In this document: positions 1 to 11,673 of the stretch, piece by piece
Position numbering within the stretch: position 1 is the first letter of the stretch
Layout: each line of letters opens with the position of its first letter
NCBI RefSeq assembly: GCF_036850765.1
Contig: NC_089492.1
Span: 98,599,022 to 98,663,021, forward strand
Length of the DNA stretch: 64,000 nucleotides
Source: Saccopteryx bilineata
Taxonomy: Eukaryota > Chordata > Mammalia > Chiroptera > Emballonuridae
Direction: 5' to 3'
Notes under the pieces: generated by a model
Seen by the model: the letters and a program-made list of their open reading frames with translations, nothing else
Told to the model about the DNA's origin: nothing
Databases searched by the model: none
Position numbers and translations under genes: made by a program

Positions 1-1
1 T

Positions 2-232
2 GCTCAGCAAGATGATGACATGGCTGAGAACTTACAGGACAGGTTGTATGAAAAAGCTCAATCATTTGTGGCATTTCCTAGGGAAGCTTATGAGAGCCCA
101 GTTAAAATAATACCACCCAGTCAGCTATATTTATTTATGGTTCCAAAAAGACTTGGACACGATTGGAGAATTTTTGGGCATGGTGTCCATCACAGGCACA
201 ACTTCAGGAAATGGCTTAGCTTTGTGTGTTGA
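2..232 (+). CDS. Possible 3'-terminal coding exon, partial at window edge, unrecognised product
   Basis: A frame is open from base 2 to the TGA at 230-232, 76 sense codons, in DNA where stops are common. The first ATG is at 20, but the frame is open upstream of it, so translation could enter from an exon outside the window. The peptide is of ordinary mixed composition (charged N-terminal half, then ESPVKIIPPSQ, LGHDWRIFG, and a His/Arg-rich end HHRHNFRKWLSFVC). No membrane segment or signal peptide is seen. I do not recognise a family; the GHDWR stretch only superficially recalls death-domain-like motifs. In favour: the sequence after the stop looks like a 3' UTR with poly(A) signals. Against: no convincing splice acceptor is visible, and an open frame of this length at a window edge can arise by chance. 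It could also be a decayed pseudogene. Confidence 0.25.
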   Translation, partial: AQQDDDMAENLQDRLYEKAQSFVAFPREAYESPVKIIPPSQLYLFMVPKRLGHDWRIFGHGVHHRHNFRKWLSFVC

Positions 233-1620
233 GAAGCCATGAAAAATTTAAAGCAGACAGGTCAAAATTAGTAAGCCAAGCTATGAAACAGAGCTCCTGA
301 GATGGTCAGCATTAAGACTGACCCTGTTTTCAAACTTAAATCCACAGAGGCAAATTTTGTGTGCCCATGGAAACTAAATGATTCACCAGGAATTGCTTTG
401 TGCTAATAAGTTAAAAAAGAATGTATCATGGGCTAGGAAACTGGATTCAATCCCATGGTTGAAAGTACAGAAATTTCAATGCTATTCTTAATGCACTGGA
501 AACTCGGTAATCATAACATTCATGTGTTCTAACAAACTAAGGGTCATTGGTGCGTAATGTTGGAGTGTTTTATTTGCAGATGGGAGGAACAGTTGAAAAA
601 TTATTAACTTGTTTTATCATCCAACAAAAAATACTTACTCCAACTCACCAGCATATATTGAATTAATGTATTAACCTTTTTATAAATATCACAAGCCATC
701 TAACCATGGGGGTACTTCTCTGCAAGAATCGTCACAAGTACGCAAGTGAGCTATTGAATTTGTTCACTGTTAGTGAAATTATATCTTTGGGAAACTCGTT
801 TGGCAAAGAATAATCTGGCCCACTTTCCTAGGCTGAAATCAATTTTCAGAAATGAAAAAGATCACTTAAATTGCTCTCCCAAAATTGTGGAGTTGAGAAC
901 AGGATTTCAAAAAAGGTTCTAATTTCATGAAAATAAACTCCCGTTATTCAACTCACCTTTCTTAATTAATATTGTGCCATAAGTGGAATTTTGAAACCAC
1001 AACTGAGTTCTCAAAACTAAATTTGCAACATTCAAATGCCAAAATTCTATGAATATCTCAGAAGAAGTTACCCTAAATATAAAAACCATCACACAAAGAT
1101 TCTATCCATGTTCAGCTATGAACAGCTGTTTCCCATTATGAAATTTAAAAAAAAAATATTGCTCGCAGTTAGAGGATTCAAGGCTAAATTCTATACAGCA
1201 CATCGCAACATGAAATGCGAGGCCCGACATTGACATGTTGGGGCAAAAGAAAAAGTGTCACATTTCTGGTTCTAAAGCAAAGAAGTAATGAGTTATGAAA
1301 GGGAAAAAAATTAATTAAACATTTCTATTCTTTCCAAATGTTATGTTTTTCAATTTCAAACTTCATATATCATCTCTAATATCATACATGTTTGTATTGT
1401 ACAATGTGTTTATGCCATGGTCAAGTAAAAATTAAAGAAAGTTTGATTATATTTCTGGCAGTTGATTTTTCTTACACCCAGCCCACTTTCCCAGTTTGTG
1501 TTGTATTTCTGGATTCTGCAGGAGTCTGAGTATGCAACCTCTGGTGTACTATATGTATTTATATATTTCTATATTTTTGCCATTGAACAAGTGAGCTTGT
1601 ATTAAAGAATAAAACATAAA
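233..1620 (+). other. AT-rich, repeat-free 3' UTR-like stretch
   Basis: About 1.4 kb of strongly AT-rich DNA with no SINE, MIR, L1 or LTR that I can recognise, immediately after the stop at 230-232. It is rich in TTTA, TGTA and ATTTA-like words and ends near canonical poly(A) hexamers, which is the usual look of a long, conserved mammalian 3' UTR. The transcript and strand are inferred from the open frame upstream and the orientation of the poly(A) hexamers. It could equally be unique intergenic AT-rich DNA. Confidence 0.3.
1431..1613 (+). terminator. Candidate poly(A) signals
   Basis: ATTAAA occurs at 1431-1436, followed by T-rich and GTTTG/TTGATT sequence within 30 bases. A second cluster has ATTAAA at 1601-1606 and AATAAA at 1608-1613. 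Both lie at the end of the 3' UTR-like stretch. Such hexamers are common by chance in AT-rich DNA, so the call depends on the upstream context. Confidence 0.3.
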
Positions 1621-1689
1621 AAATCCAGAATAGAAAAACAAGCTTGCCTATCTTACCATCTTGACAGTACTTACAAAAACAAAAACATG

Positions 1690-2010
1690 CATTTATAGGA
1701 AATATATATATATTCAAAATGTATTTTAACTAAAAATGGAATCATACCGCACATAAAGTTTTATAGGTTTTCCATATTGTTAAGTGCTCTACAACCCAAG
1801 ATTTTAATGGCTGCCTATTATCCTATAATATAGCTGTAATGTAACTATCATAACTTACTTGCTATTGCTGCATATTTATTCACATTTAAAAAGTATTGTT
1901 CTTGATACCAACAGTCTTAGCTCCATCCTTTTCTTAATCATATCCATGTTTCCTCTCATAATGTCCTATACTCAGTACCTGAGTTTTCACTTGTAGTTTC
2001 CAATAAAAGC
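1690..2010. repeat. Old L1 3'-region fragment (L1M/HAL1-like)
   Basis: The words for 'aaatggaatcatacc', 'ttttaatggctgcctatta' and the following AT-rich text match the widely dispersed old mammalian L1 3' sequence in its antisense reading. It is diverged and the ends are unclear. Confidence 0.45.
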
Positions 2011-4265
2011 TGGACTGGTTAAAGTTAGAAATTGGTCATTCTCTGCAGGAGCAAAGTGGACCCTTCTTGAGCCCAACAATCTCTGGCCCTTCCATCAACC
2101 CCGAGCTTCATTTTCTGGACCCTTGATAATTACTGCTATTTGTTCAGAGAGCAACAGTTCTCAGCATGATGAGGGGTCTCCAGTTGGTTCACTCACCTAG
2201 ATAGACTACCTTGAAGACAGCCAGAGCTATCCCAGAAAGATTAAAAAAAAATCCAAGTTAGGGATGCCTAAATATGGGGAAAGAGAAAAACTCTCTGAGG
2301 TTGGGACCAACAGCCAGCTGCTGCCTAGCCAGCCCAGATGCCTCGGCTATTTTTACCTTGGGTTTGTGTCACTGCCCCTCTTCCCAGCCCCTCCCCAACA
2401 ACTATTTGTATTAATCACGTATGTTCATAAATCTCAGACCTCTCCGTCCTCAGAGAGACATAAGAGTGAACAGAATGCCTCCCATCTGACCGGGGAGGCA
2501 GTGCTGTCACTAAAGAAGCCTGTTTAATTAGGAAATCATCACTCACATCCTTGGGAATCCCCCAGTTTGATGAGGTGACTCCACCATCAGGAAGCCTCTC
2601 ACTTGATGAAAGAAACCCAGTTTGCTGCTATGATCAAAGGCTCCCAGAAAATGTGCTGATGGCATCAAGTTAACAGTGCAAATAAGGACATGAAAATAAG
2701 CAAGAACTTGCAAGTCGGGGAAAAGACCTTCAGACCACCTGCTTAGGCTGGAGCTCCAGCACTACAGAGAAGAGACAGGTGAGCCAGGGACATCATGACC
2801 TTACCAGAGCAGAACTCTATGGAATAATTATCTTTAAAAGAAATTATAAAGATCCAAACTGCACAGCATAACAGTAATTTTTTAAGTAAGAGTCAAAACT
2901 TTGTGACTAAAGGTCACAGAGGAGCACACATACATTCACTTTCTCTTGTATAAAACCCCATTAAAATTAATTTTTGAAGTTAATAACCCATAAAACAAAA
3001 AATGGGAGGGGTCCTTCAGGAAAGAAAGAATTTAGCCCATTTCTGGAGAAAAAAACAAAACAAAACAAAACTGAAAGTCAAAAAGAATGAGCTAGCAAGC
3101 CAAGTAAGTGGCAGAGTAGGAGTCCTGACCTCCTAAAACTTTCTTGGCCATAACCTGGAGAAGGTCATGACTTTGAAACAGCAGACATGGTGAGTGATGA
3201 AAGTGTGAGGTAAGAGAGTAATTCAAAATCTGTACACAGAATGATGAATGACATTCTAACCTCCTCCCCCACCTCAGCTGACAAAATGTCCTGCAACAAC
3301 TTTGAGTCCTGAGGCTAGAGAGGGAAGAGAGAAAGGGAGGGAAAAGAGAAAGGGAGGGAAGAGGAGAGAGGAGGGGAAGGGACTAGGGGAGATGAGAAAA
3401 GAGTTGAGGAGAGCTCTTCTCCAGGAAAATCTCATTTTCTCAAACAAGCGGCATGGGTCAGTGGTGGTGCCTGTGAGTAAAAAAAAGCTCCAGCATCCTG
3501 GCATGTCAGAAACTCACAGAGCGATGCCAGCCACACCCCAGTCCTCATTCTCACTCTAGCCAAATCCTTCCAGTGACCACCCACAAACACAGAGCCCTGA
3601 GCATACTTCCCAATCCTTCCTTCTCAAGTATGAATGGCAACCGAGGATCCGCAGATACTGAGGAAAGCCTGCAACATGAAAGAGAGCTGGGAAGAGCTAT
3701 ATCCTCATCCATCATAACCAGAAGTCAGAAGATAACGTCTGAAGTTGATAAATCAAGGAAAGATGGTATAAGAAGATACTTAGAGATGCTTTGGAACTGA
3801 AAACAGAGGAAAGATAAAAGTAGACGTCTCTCAGTAGCAGAACAGGAGGTGGGGGAAAGGGGCAGGAAAGGCAGACTGTTGTTTTTCGTCGGAAGCCCGT
3901 CAGTCCAATTCGATTTGACTTCTTTTTAACTTTTAAAATATGTTTGAGAAAAGGTTACATGGTAAAGCTGTTGCTGTAAGAGGAATCATCAAAATAATGC
4001 ATTGCTATGTAATCTTAACCTTTTGTTCCTGAAGTTTTTGTTTTTGTTATTATTTTTTTTAAGCAACCAATGCAAATGGAGATTGTCTCGTAGTAGAATG
4101 CTACCTTACGTTTCAGGGAATTGTTAAAGAGAAATAACTGAATGACATTACTCCTAAGTTTTCTTTTGTTTTTGTGTTTTTGTTTGTTTGTTTTTGGTGT
4201 GCCAATTAAATCAACAAGAAAGAAGAAATTAAGACCTAAAGGATCACATCAGACTCTCCCATCAC
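2011..4265. other. Intergenic, no gene recognised
   Basis: Unique-looking DNA. It contains a purine-rich low-complexity tract at about 3308-3415 (GGGA/GAAA/GAGG words on the plus strand), which produces overlapping spurious reading frames on both strands. Otherwise I see no gene, RNA or named repeat. Confidence 0.5.
3308..3415. repeat. Polypurine (GA-rich) low-complexity tract
   Basis: Nearly uninterrupted purines on the plus strand, dominated by GGGAA, GAGA and GGAGG words. Confidence 0.8.
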
Positions 4266-4872
4266 ATCCAATATTTCTTGAGCACATACTCTGTGCCAGA
4301 CCATATTATAGAAGCCGGAGGTTCAGTGGTGAACAGGACAAATATTATCCTGGAACTAGCATTCTAGTGGGAGATGGGGGACAAACTATAGACAAAGAAA
4401 CAAATAAATAAAAGGGGCAACACGAGATAGTGTCAAGAGCTATGCAGAAGATTGAAGTGGTTTTGATAATAGAGACTCCTTAGTGTTGATGATCAGGGTC
4501 AGCCTATTTGCAGGATGACAGTTAAGCTAAAGTCAGAATGGGAAAAGGGAGTCAGTCTTGTAAAGACTGGGGGGTTGGAGAGGGTAGGGGATATGGAGCT
4601 GTGTTCCACTTAGAAAATCCCTAATTGGGAGGGGAAAAGACTTTTAATATGACATATTGTATGTGTTCTAAGAACAGATAGAAGGTCATTATAGTTCACC
4701 TTAGTAGGTAAGAGGTTATGAGAAAAAATAATGGGATGACATAGAAAACAGAGGAACCAGATCATGTTGAGTTTTTCAGTCATAGCAGAGAATTTGAATT
4801 TTATTAAAAACATAATAGAAAGCCTTTGAAGACATTTAAGCAAGAGGGGAACTTGATCTGACTTAGGATTTC
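4266..4872 (+). repeat. Ancient mammalian interspersed repeat (name not assigned)
   Basis: The text runs 'gagcacatactctgtgccaga', then 'gtggtgaacagg', 'cattctagtggg', 'gacaaactatagacaaag', and ends with the equivalent of 'aagcctttgaag...gggaacttgatctgactta'. This is the order of words in a very common old mammalian repeat (last-in, feature-length 600-700 bp in other mammals). I recognise the repeat but cannot name it reliably. A second, shorter piece of the same family begins at about 4998. Confidence 0.6.
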
Positions 4873-4997
4873 AGATCACTTCCTACCTTGAATGATTGTA
4901 GGCCAGTTATTTCATATCTTTAGATATTAATCAAATAAAGGGGATTAAGGTAAACTCAAATCAAGTTAGCATGGCTTCTTTTAGGAAGCCAAGTTTT

Positions 4998-5110
4998 CAT
5001 TCATTCACTAATTTATAAATTCATTCAAAACTATTTATTAAAAATTTGCTACCTGCCCAGCACTATGCTGAGAGTCAGCGATATACAAGTCCTTGTCAAA
5101 AGGAGATTGC
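4998..5110 (+). repeat. Second fragment of the same ancient repeat family
   Basis: Starts with TCATTCATTCA and continues 'ctatttattaaaaatttgctacc' and 'agcactatgctgagagtc', matching the beginning of the family seen at 4266-4872. Confidence 0.5.
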
Positions 5111-5199
5111 GTAAAAAGACTTGATGGAAGAATATCATTGAATCAGATAATCAGTGAGGATAAGATTTTGGATGAGATGCAGCAAGTTTTTCTTTCTTT

Positions 5200-5688
5200 G
5201 AAAAGGTTGTCAGGCCATCTGGATTTTATAGGAAATAAGGGATACCTCCCATCTCCAACCTTACAAAGATGGCCTTTCTCCCTCCATTTTTTATATGCCC
5301 TCATGCCCTGACTCTGGGCTGGCCTTGTGACTTGTTTTGGCTGGTGGGATAATAGCAAGCATAACATAAACAGAGACTTGAAAAGCACTTGCACATTGGA
5401 GCTTGCTTGCTCTCCTTTTCTGCTCTTGGGAACCTTACAACCACTACCACATGAACAAGCCCAGATTAGCCTGCTGGAAGATGAGAAACATGATAGTCAG
5501 TGTTCTCCATTGCTCCAGCTGGCCTACAGCCAACTAGCAAACAGAAGTGTGAGGCCATCCTAGACCATCCAGTCCAGACCAGATAATCTACCCGGCCTAC
5601 TCACAGAGTAATGACAAAATATACTTTGTTCATTTAAGTCAGTATGCTTTTGAAGTGGTTTGTTACACAGCAAGAGCTAACTAATACA
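5200..5688 (+). mobile_element. MLT1-type solo LTR (ERVL-MaLR), 3' part
   Basis: The string 'ggctggccttgtgacttg', followed by 'ggctggtgggataatagc', 'ttgcttgctctccttttctgc', and the terminal 'tttgttacacagcaagagct-aactaatac', is the diagnostic 3' half of MLT1C/D-like LTRs. It is a solo LTR with no internal retroviral sequence next to it. The 5' boundary is approximate. Confidence 0.75.
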
Positions 5689-8590
5689 AGAATACAAAAA
5701 AAATCAATTTACCTCTCACAGAGGAAATATCCTCAATTCACATACTTCAGGCTATTGCCTGGCTTCTTCTTACCAATTATTTCTGGAAAATGTACATTTT
5801 TTTTTTTTTTTTGCCTAACTTGTCATACATCTATTGATTTTCTCTGTGGACATTTGCCTACCCTAAGGGAAGAAAAATTAATGGTCCTGGTCAAGAGGAG
5901 AGCTGGTCCTATCAGAGGTGTATACAAAAGATTTTGACTAGGTAACAACAGAACCCACGTCAAGTATATGGTGACAAAGAGTGCCTGCACGCCAATACAG
6001 GGTGAGACTGACAAGAACGTAACAAGGGAGATACCGGGCGAGAAAACACCACAAGCAGCTTGGCTCTGAACTCTGCCCTATCCGAGACCTCTTCACCCAG
6101 CCGACAGATCCAAAACTCAATGGAGAGTCCTGTGAGCTCAGTAAGAAAGAGTTTACAGCTTCTTCCCTCAAAAAGCTCCAAGATAAACAGAATAAACACC
6201 AGTTGGTCTCAGCTGGTTGCCTGTTGGCCTGCCTGGAGGAGGGGGATGCCAGAGATAGCTTTTTGAGGTTGCTTCCAGGCCTGCATTTCTAGGAAATAGA
6301 CAATTATGAACAACATGGATTTTATTATCGTGACATCTCTAAGGTCTCTGCATAAAGCCTATATTTAAAAATATAAACATGTAAGTGAAAAAAAACGTCA
6401 GGGGAATAAATATTTGTCTTAAAAGGGACCATCTGTTTCAAATTTTTATTTTAAAAAAAGAGCCCAACATGTGTTTTATTTTAAATTTGTATGTGTGTTG
6501 TTATCCTTGGGTTAAGTATTAGGTAAATAGACAGAAGCATTGAGAATCCATTTTCCAGCAAATTTTGGTTAGAAATCCCTGCACACGTGACACAGGAGAT
6601 AATTTGGGGGCTAATTGGAGCTTTGTGGGCAGCCAGCTCCTTGCGGGCCTCTCCCCCACTCGTCCCCATGTGACAGGATAAGGCTTTCCCTGGCACTGCT
6701 GTTTGTTTTGGACAAGATGGCATTCTACACCCCAGCCAACACAACATGGTGCAGGCTGCTCCCAGGCCAGGCAGCTTCCAAAGGCAGGTGTGACCAGCAT
6801 GGCAGAAGCACGGAGCTCACTTTTCTTTGGGCCTCAGATGTAGCCTCAAAGCTTAGTCAGTTTGAATGCAAATCCTATTAGGTGGCTATCACCAGGCTGG
6901 CTGGAGCGAATGTGGAGTGCCACGGAAAGGTGACTTGTGAGCAGGTCTTAGACGCATGGGGATGGTCATGTCAGAAAGGGGGTACAGCGTGGAATCCTGA
7001 AGGGGTCTGGTATATCTGGGGACATGGTATCAGTGTTGGGTGGCTGCAAGTAGGGAGTAGCTGGAGCTGGAACTGGAGCTGGAGCGGTACAAACAACTCC
7101 CCCTTTTTATCTGATTTTCATCCCTTCCTGTTAGGAACTGCCCCTTCTCCATTCACCCCACCCCATTTATTCCAGGTGATTATGGTGGGTCTGTCAAGCT
7201 CTCCACTCAGAACATACCACTGCTCTAAACACAGCCATTCACCAAAGAGGGGTCACATGGCCTGTTTAGGGCCAGAGTCCTTTTGAGGAGGACTGAGAGA
7301 AACCTGTGAGAAAGAGTCTTCTCTTTCCTCCTAAGGCCATGAGCTAAAAGAACCCAGTAGGACACCTTTCTTTTTCCCCGTCATGTGGAAAGTTTCTACT
7401 TGTGAATTAAGACCAGCATAGGGAAAACCAGAGAGGAGAGCAAGAGAAATGATTGACATTATTTGAGCTCCTGGGTCCAACTACACCTAACCAAGGTGTT
7501 TTCATTTTTACCAAAACTGACCAGAGTTGGGTTTCTGACTCTTGCAACTAAGAAATTATGAACTTAGACAGCAGAGTCAGAAGTCAAAAATAAACTTGCA
7601 ACAAGAAGCAGACAACCCTACCTGCTAGAGGCAAGAGTCCAGTGGCTCCTAGTGTAGAGAGAGCTGGCTGCCCACCAAAATAGACTGCTCACAAAAATTG
7701 AAGGATATTTTATCACTTCATATTTATTTTAAAATATCCCCCAATTTTTGAGACCAGTATATATTCTCCCACTCCCTCACATGAGGTGATTACTGGGACA
7801 TGGATGCCCAGCTAAAGATTACATTTCCCCAGCCCCTGATCTTGTCTTTCATCTATATGTGATGCAAGATGAATTCTCACCAGTGGAATGAGCAGAAGTG
7901 ATAGGGATCTTTCTCAGACCAAGACTTTTAAAAGTGGTCCTACCTTCTGCATTCTCTTTACCTTTGTGCCCAGGTGGGAGGACAATGAGAAACCCCGAGG
8001 GATGATGGCGCCACAACGTGGAAGGAGCCTGTATCCCTGACACATCACACTGAGGACAGCCACTACTGAAAAGGAGTACCTGGTCGGGACAGCTCATTTG
8101 CAAAAAATAAATTTCTTCTGAGTTTTAGGCACAATACAGTTTAGGGATCTAGCCATTGCAGAAGCTGGGGTTATCCTAATTAGTGCATCCCTTTCAACAT
8201 TTTGCAAGTTGCTTGCAGCCCTGAGGTCAGTCATCTATTTATTGCATTGCTCTCCGAGGCCAGATTCACTCAGATCAGTGACTCCTGCTGGTGAAATCTA
8301 CCACTACCACACATTAGTTTCATGTATTTATGGAGCACCTTCTGCATAATAGATCAGTACTAGCTGTTTAAGGTTACAACTGAAAATTAGATATGCCATA
8401 TTTCATTAACTCTAGGTCACCATCTATTGTGAGATGTAACGACCATTATTTTTTGTATCACTGGGGAAAAAAATGTATGTACCATGAAGAAAATATATTG
8501 TCAATTAAATATGACATGCTGTCAAAAGCTATCCTAATTTCAGAATTTTTAAAATGTGGAGGGGAAAGGTATATCTTAAAAGCAATGAAA
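5689..8590. other. Intergenic unique DNA
   Basis: No repeat or gene recognised apart from a short hexanucleotide repeat at 7058-7086. The segment 6540-6900 (CACGTG at the E-box near 6584, 'gggggctaattgg', GC-rich) has the look of a conserved non-coding element, but this is judged from texture only. A 134-codon frame at 6882-7286 has no coding signature and ends in low-complexity Pro/Ser-rich sequence. Confidence 0.4.
7058..7086. repeat. Short (TGGAGC/TGGAAC)n hexanucleotide repeat
   Basis: Five near-identical 6-bp units in a row around 7058-7086, reading GCTGGA with one A substitution. Confidence 0.8.
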
Positions 8591-8790
8591 TCCAGTATTT
8601 CTTAACTTCAGGAAGCTGAAGATCTTGTGGGAGAGGCAGGTAAACAAATAAACATGGGTCATGCAATACAATCGTGCAGCTGGGATCCAGAGAAAGTATT
8701 GCCACAGAAACGGGGAAGTCTCCACAAAGGTGACATTTGAGCTGGACCTTGAAAGAGAAAGAAGGGAAGTGTTTTTCCCTCGGTCTGCAG
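8591..8790 (+). repeat. Fragment of the ancient repeat family seen at 4266
   Basis: Words equivalent to 'cttgtgggagaggcaggtaaac-aaataa' and 'aaggtgacatttgagctgga-ccttgaa' match the middle of the same family. Confidence 0.5.
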
Positions 8791-9767
8791 GGCTAGCAGG
8801 TCTTCTCAATGCCTTCTACATGCCTTCCGCGACGCTTTCGGCAATCTCCAGGGACTGTAATGGTTTAGCAGAATCTCAAAATACTATAGCAATAAATTCC
8901 AACCAGACAGCTCCATTTTCTTGATAAATGGAGGCTAATCCTTCAGGTGCCAAGAGATCATTTTAACTGGATATTTTTCAGGGAAAATTTTCCAAAGTGT
9001 ATCATAGTAAACCTTCAGCATCCGCTCGGGGTACACCAGGGGAAGAGACTCCTGGCTTGCTCATGAATCCCATTTACATGAAAAGCCACAGGTATCCTGT
9101 GTATAGCCTGGCACCGCACACACCGTCCGCCCTTTCCACTGACTATAGTTTTGCCTCTTGCTTGATGAGCAATTATGTGTAACCGGTATGTTGACCACGC
9201 ATGACTTATGATGTAATCAAAGCCCAGTTTTATTTTCGTCTCTCATTATCTCTTTAAACCTGACTCCATGTGGGTAGTCTTCCTCTACCACTGAATAAAA
9301 ACTTCCATGGGTCCATGACTTTTTAGTTCCCTCTTGGGTGGTTGACACACTAAGTCACTTGAAGTGACATGCGCAGTCCTAATTCTGTAACTTAAATGCC
9401 CATTTCTGTATAATAATTCAACTTGATATAAGAGCATGTCCTCCCCTCTCCCCAGCTCCACTTTAGGCTGAGACCTGCATTGGGAAGGGAGGGGGTGGTT
9501 GATCTCTCTATCTGCCTTGTGTGTCTTTACCAGCACAAGCATGCGCACACGCCACAACAGCTCCCTCTGGAGAAAGCTCTTTGCTGATATATTTTCCCTC
9601 TTCATTTCCGCAACCATTTTATATTCTCAAAGTGGATAAGATGGTATCCAGAGTTCAATTTCCTTTGTACATTCTGCAAGTAGTGATCTAGCTATGTAAT
9701 TTCACATCTATAAATACTTTGCTGTCTCTGTCAAATTTTTATTTTTAACATCCTATGGGACATGTAT
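8791..9767. other. Intergenic unique DNA
   Basis: Nothing recognised. A 110-codon minus-strand frame at 9285-9617 has no family resemblance and no splice or promoter context. Confidence 0.4.
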
Positions 9768-10193
9768 TGTTATGGACTGAATGGTTGTACCCCCCAAAAT
9801 TTATATATTGAAGCCTTAACCCCTAATATGATTTGACTTGGAAGTGAAGCCTTTGGGAGATAATTAGGATCAGATGAGGTCATGAAGGTCAGACCCCCAT
9901 GATAGAATTAGGGCTCTTATAAAAAGAGGAAGAGCTCTCTTGCGGTCTCTCTATCCCTCTCACTCTCTCTCACTCTTCTTCCTTTCATCCTCCTGTCCTC
10001 CTGTCCCTCCCTCCCTCCACTGTGTGAAGGCACAGCAAAAAGGTAGGCATCTGCAAGCCAGGAAGAGAATTCTCACCAGAACCCAGCCATGATCTCAGAC
10101 TTTGAGCCTCCAGAACTGTGAGAGAATACATTTTTGTTGTTTAAGCCCCCTAGTCTGTGGTGTTTTGTTATGGCAGTCAAGGTGACTAATACA
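9768..10193 (+). mobile_element. MLT1A-type solo LTR (ERVL-MaLR)
   Basis: A full-length LTR: it starts TGTTATGGACTGAATG and continues with 'ttgaagccttaacccctaat', 'gcctttgggagataattagg', 'gggctcttataaaaagagga', a CT-rich block, 'catctgcaagccaggaagag', 'gcctccagaactgtgagaga', 'ttgttgtttaagcccccta' and ends 'gtgactaatac-a'. This is the MLT1A0/A consensus order. No internal sequence flanks it, so it is a recombined solo LTR. Confidence 0.9.
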
Positions 10194-10227
10194 ATTACTA
10201 ACCAGAGCGTTCACTGAAATAATTTTA

Positions 10228-10314
10228 CAGATAACTTTCTTTAGTCTTTATCTAGTTCTGTATCAAGCACATAGTAGGCACTCAAAAAAAATTTATTAAA
10301 TGAATGAATGGCAG
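10228..10314 (+). repeat. L2 3' tail
   Basis: Ends with 'agcacatagtaggcactcaa' and then AAATTTATTAAATGAATGAATG, the typical L2 3' terminus with a short (TGAA)n tail. Confidence 0.75.
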
Positions 10315-10329
10315 CATCACCTACTTCAG

Positions 10330-11305
10330 GTGTCCAAGCCACTGTGAAATGCCACATTCCATTCTGTGTGTTACTTTCTTTACTGTTTTTTAGATATGCA
10401 AGTAATACGCAAAAACACTCGTGGATGAATGTTAAGAAGCAATATACAAAGTAGAGGAAAAAGTAGATGTTCCCCTTCACCAATCTCCTCCCTGGCTCAT
10501 GGCACTTCCCTACTAAGATAACACACACATACAGTTGGTGTGACCTATTTCTTACAGACCTCTGTCTTTGCATTCACCTGCCTGTAGAGCAGTAGCCCAT
10601 GGTCTTATGCCATGCAGGTGCTGTGGCCACCCGCATTCCCTCCAACATCCGGCAGCCCTCTCTATGCCTGTGCACTCCTCACTCTCCTAAGTGCCGCAGC
10701 ATACTCCATAGCAGAGACATATCTGTGAATGGCATTTTAGATGTTTCTAAATTTTCCCTCATATAATATTGCAAAATACATCCTTCCACATGCCTCCTTA
10801 GGCAAACGTGCGAGGGTTCACCTGAGTCAGATGCTTTGTGGTTATTAACCTTTTGCCTGTTATACATATATGTAACAAATACTCTCTCCCACGCTGTCAT
10901 TTACCTTTTAATTTTGTTTATGGTATCTTTTTTTGTACAACAGTTTTTATTTTTATGCAATTATAACATGTCTCCTTTGTGACTTCCTTTGCTACTTCAA
11001 AGATTAATAACATTGTCATTTATATTTTCTTCAAGTATTTTGAGGGGTTTTTTTGTTTTGCTTTGTTGGTGGTGAGGGATTAGTTTAGCTCTTTATTCCA
11101 TCTAGAATTATTTTCTGTATGTGGAGGTGGGGAGCCAGCTTTTTCATTATATTTTTGGTAGTTCCAATCTCATTTATTAAATAATATGTGCTTTCTCCCT
11201 CTTATTAGAAATGCCACATTTATCATGTACAATATTACCATCCATCTGTATATTTCACTCTAATTTATCCAAAATGACTTTTGTCTTAAACTACTTCAAT
11301 GTTCT
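10330..11305. repeat. Old L1 3' region (L1MC/ME-like)
   Basis: The text includes 'cttacagacctctgtctttg', 'ccatagcagagacatatctg', 'tttttgtacaacagttttta', 'attccatctagaattatttt' and 'gaaatgccacatttatcatg', a recognisable order of old L1M 3' sequence in its antisense reading. It is interrupted at its right side by the SINE at 11330. Confidence 0.6.
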
Positions 11306-11329
11306 CACTAGCAACAGGAGTTGGCTTTT

Positions 11330-11655
11330 TTTTTCTTTTTTTTTAGAGGCAGAGAGAGGGATAGACAGGGACAGACAGACAGGAATAGAGAGATGAGAAA
11401 CATCAATCATTAGTTTTTCATTGCGCATTACGACACCTTAGTTGTTCATTGTTTGCTTTCTCATATATGCCTTGACCGTGGGCCTTCAGCAGACCGAGTA
11501 ACCCCTTGCTCGAGCCAGCAACCTTGGGTCCAAGCTGGTGAGTTTTTGCTCAAACCAGATGAGCCCGCACTCAAGTTGGTGACCTCAGGGTCTTGAGCCT
11601 GGGTCCTCCGTATCCCAGTCCAACACTCTATCCACTGCGCCACCGCCTTGTCAGG
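11330..11655 (-). mobile_element. Type-A tRNA-derived bat SINE, full length
   Basis: In minus orientation it reads CCTGACAAGGCGGTGGCGCA, an A box (TGGCGCAGTGGATAGAG), a B box region around GGCTCAAGACC, a body with GCTCATCTGG-type modules, the stretch equivalent to 'aggcatatatgagaaagcaa', and a CT-rich then A-rich tail. It is flanked by a perfect 19-bp TSD (GCAACAGGAGTTGGCTTTT at 11311-11329 and 11655-11673), so it arrived by L1-driven retrotransposition and is fairly young. It lies inside the old L1 fragment. Confidence 0.92.
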
Positions 11656-11673
11656 CAACAGGAGTTGGCTTTT

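Noticed and set aside
6882..7286. 134-codon plus-strand frame with Trp-rich start
   Set aside because: The Trp/Ser/Gly repeats come from the TGGAGC hexanucleotide repeat; no domain or splice context.
9768..10193. Possible provirus
   Set aside because: Only a solo MLT1 LTR is present, with no internal region or second LTR.
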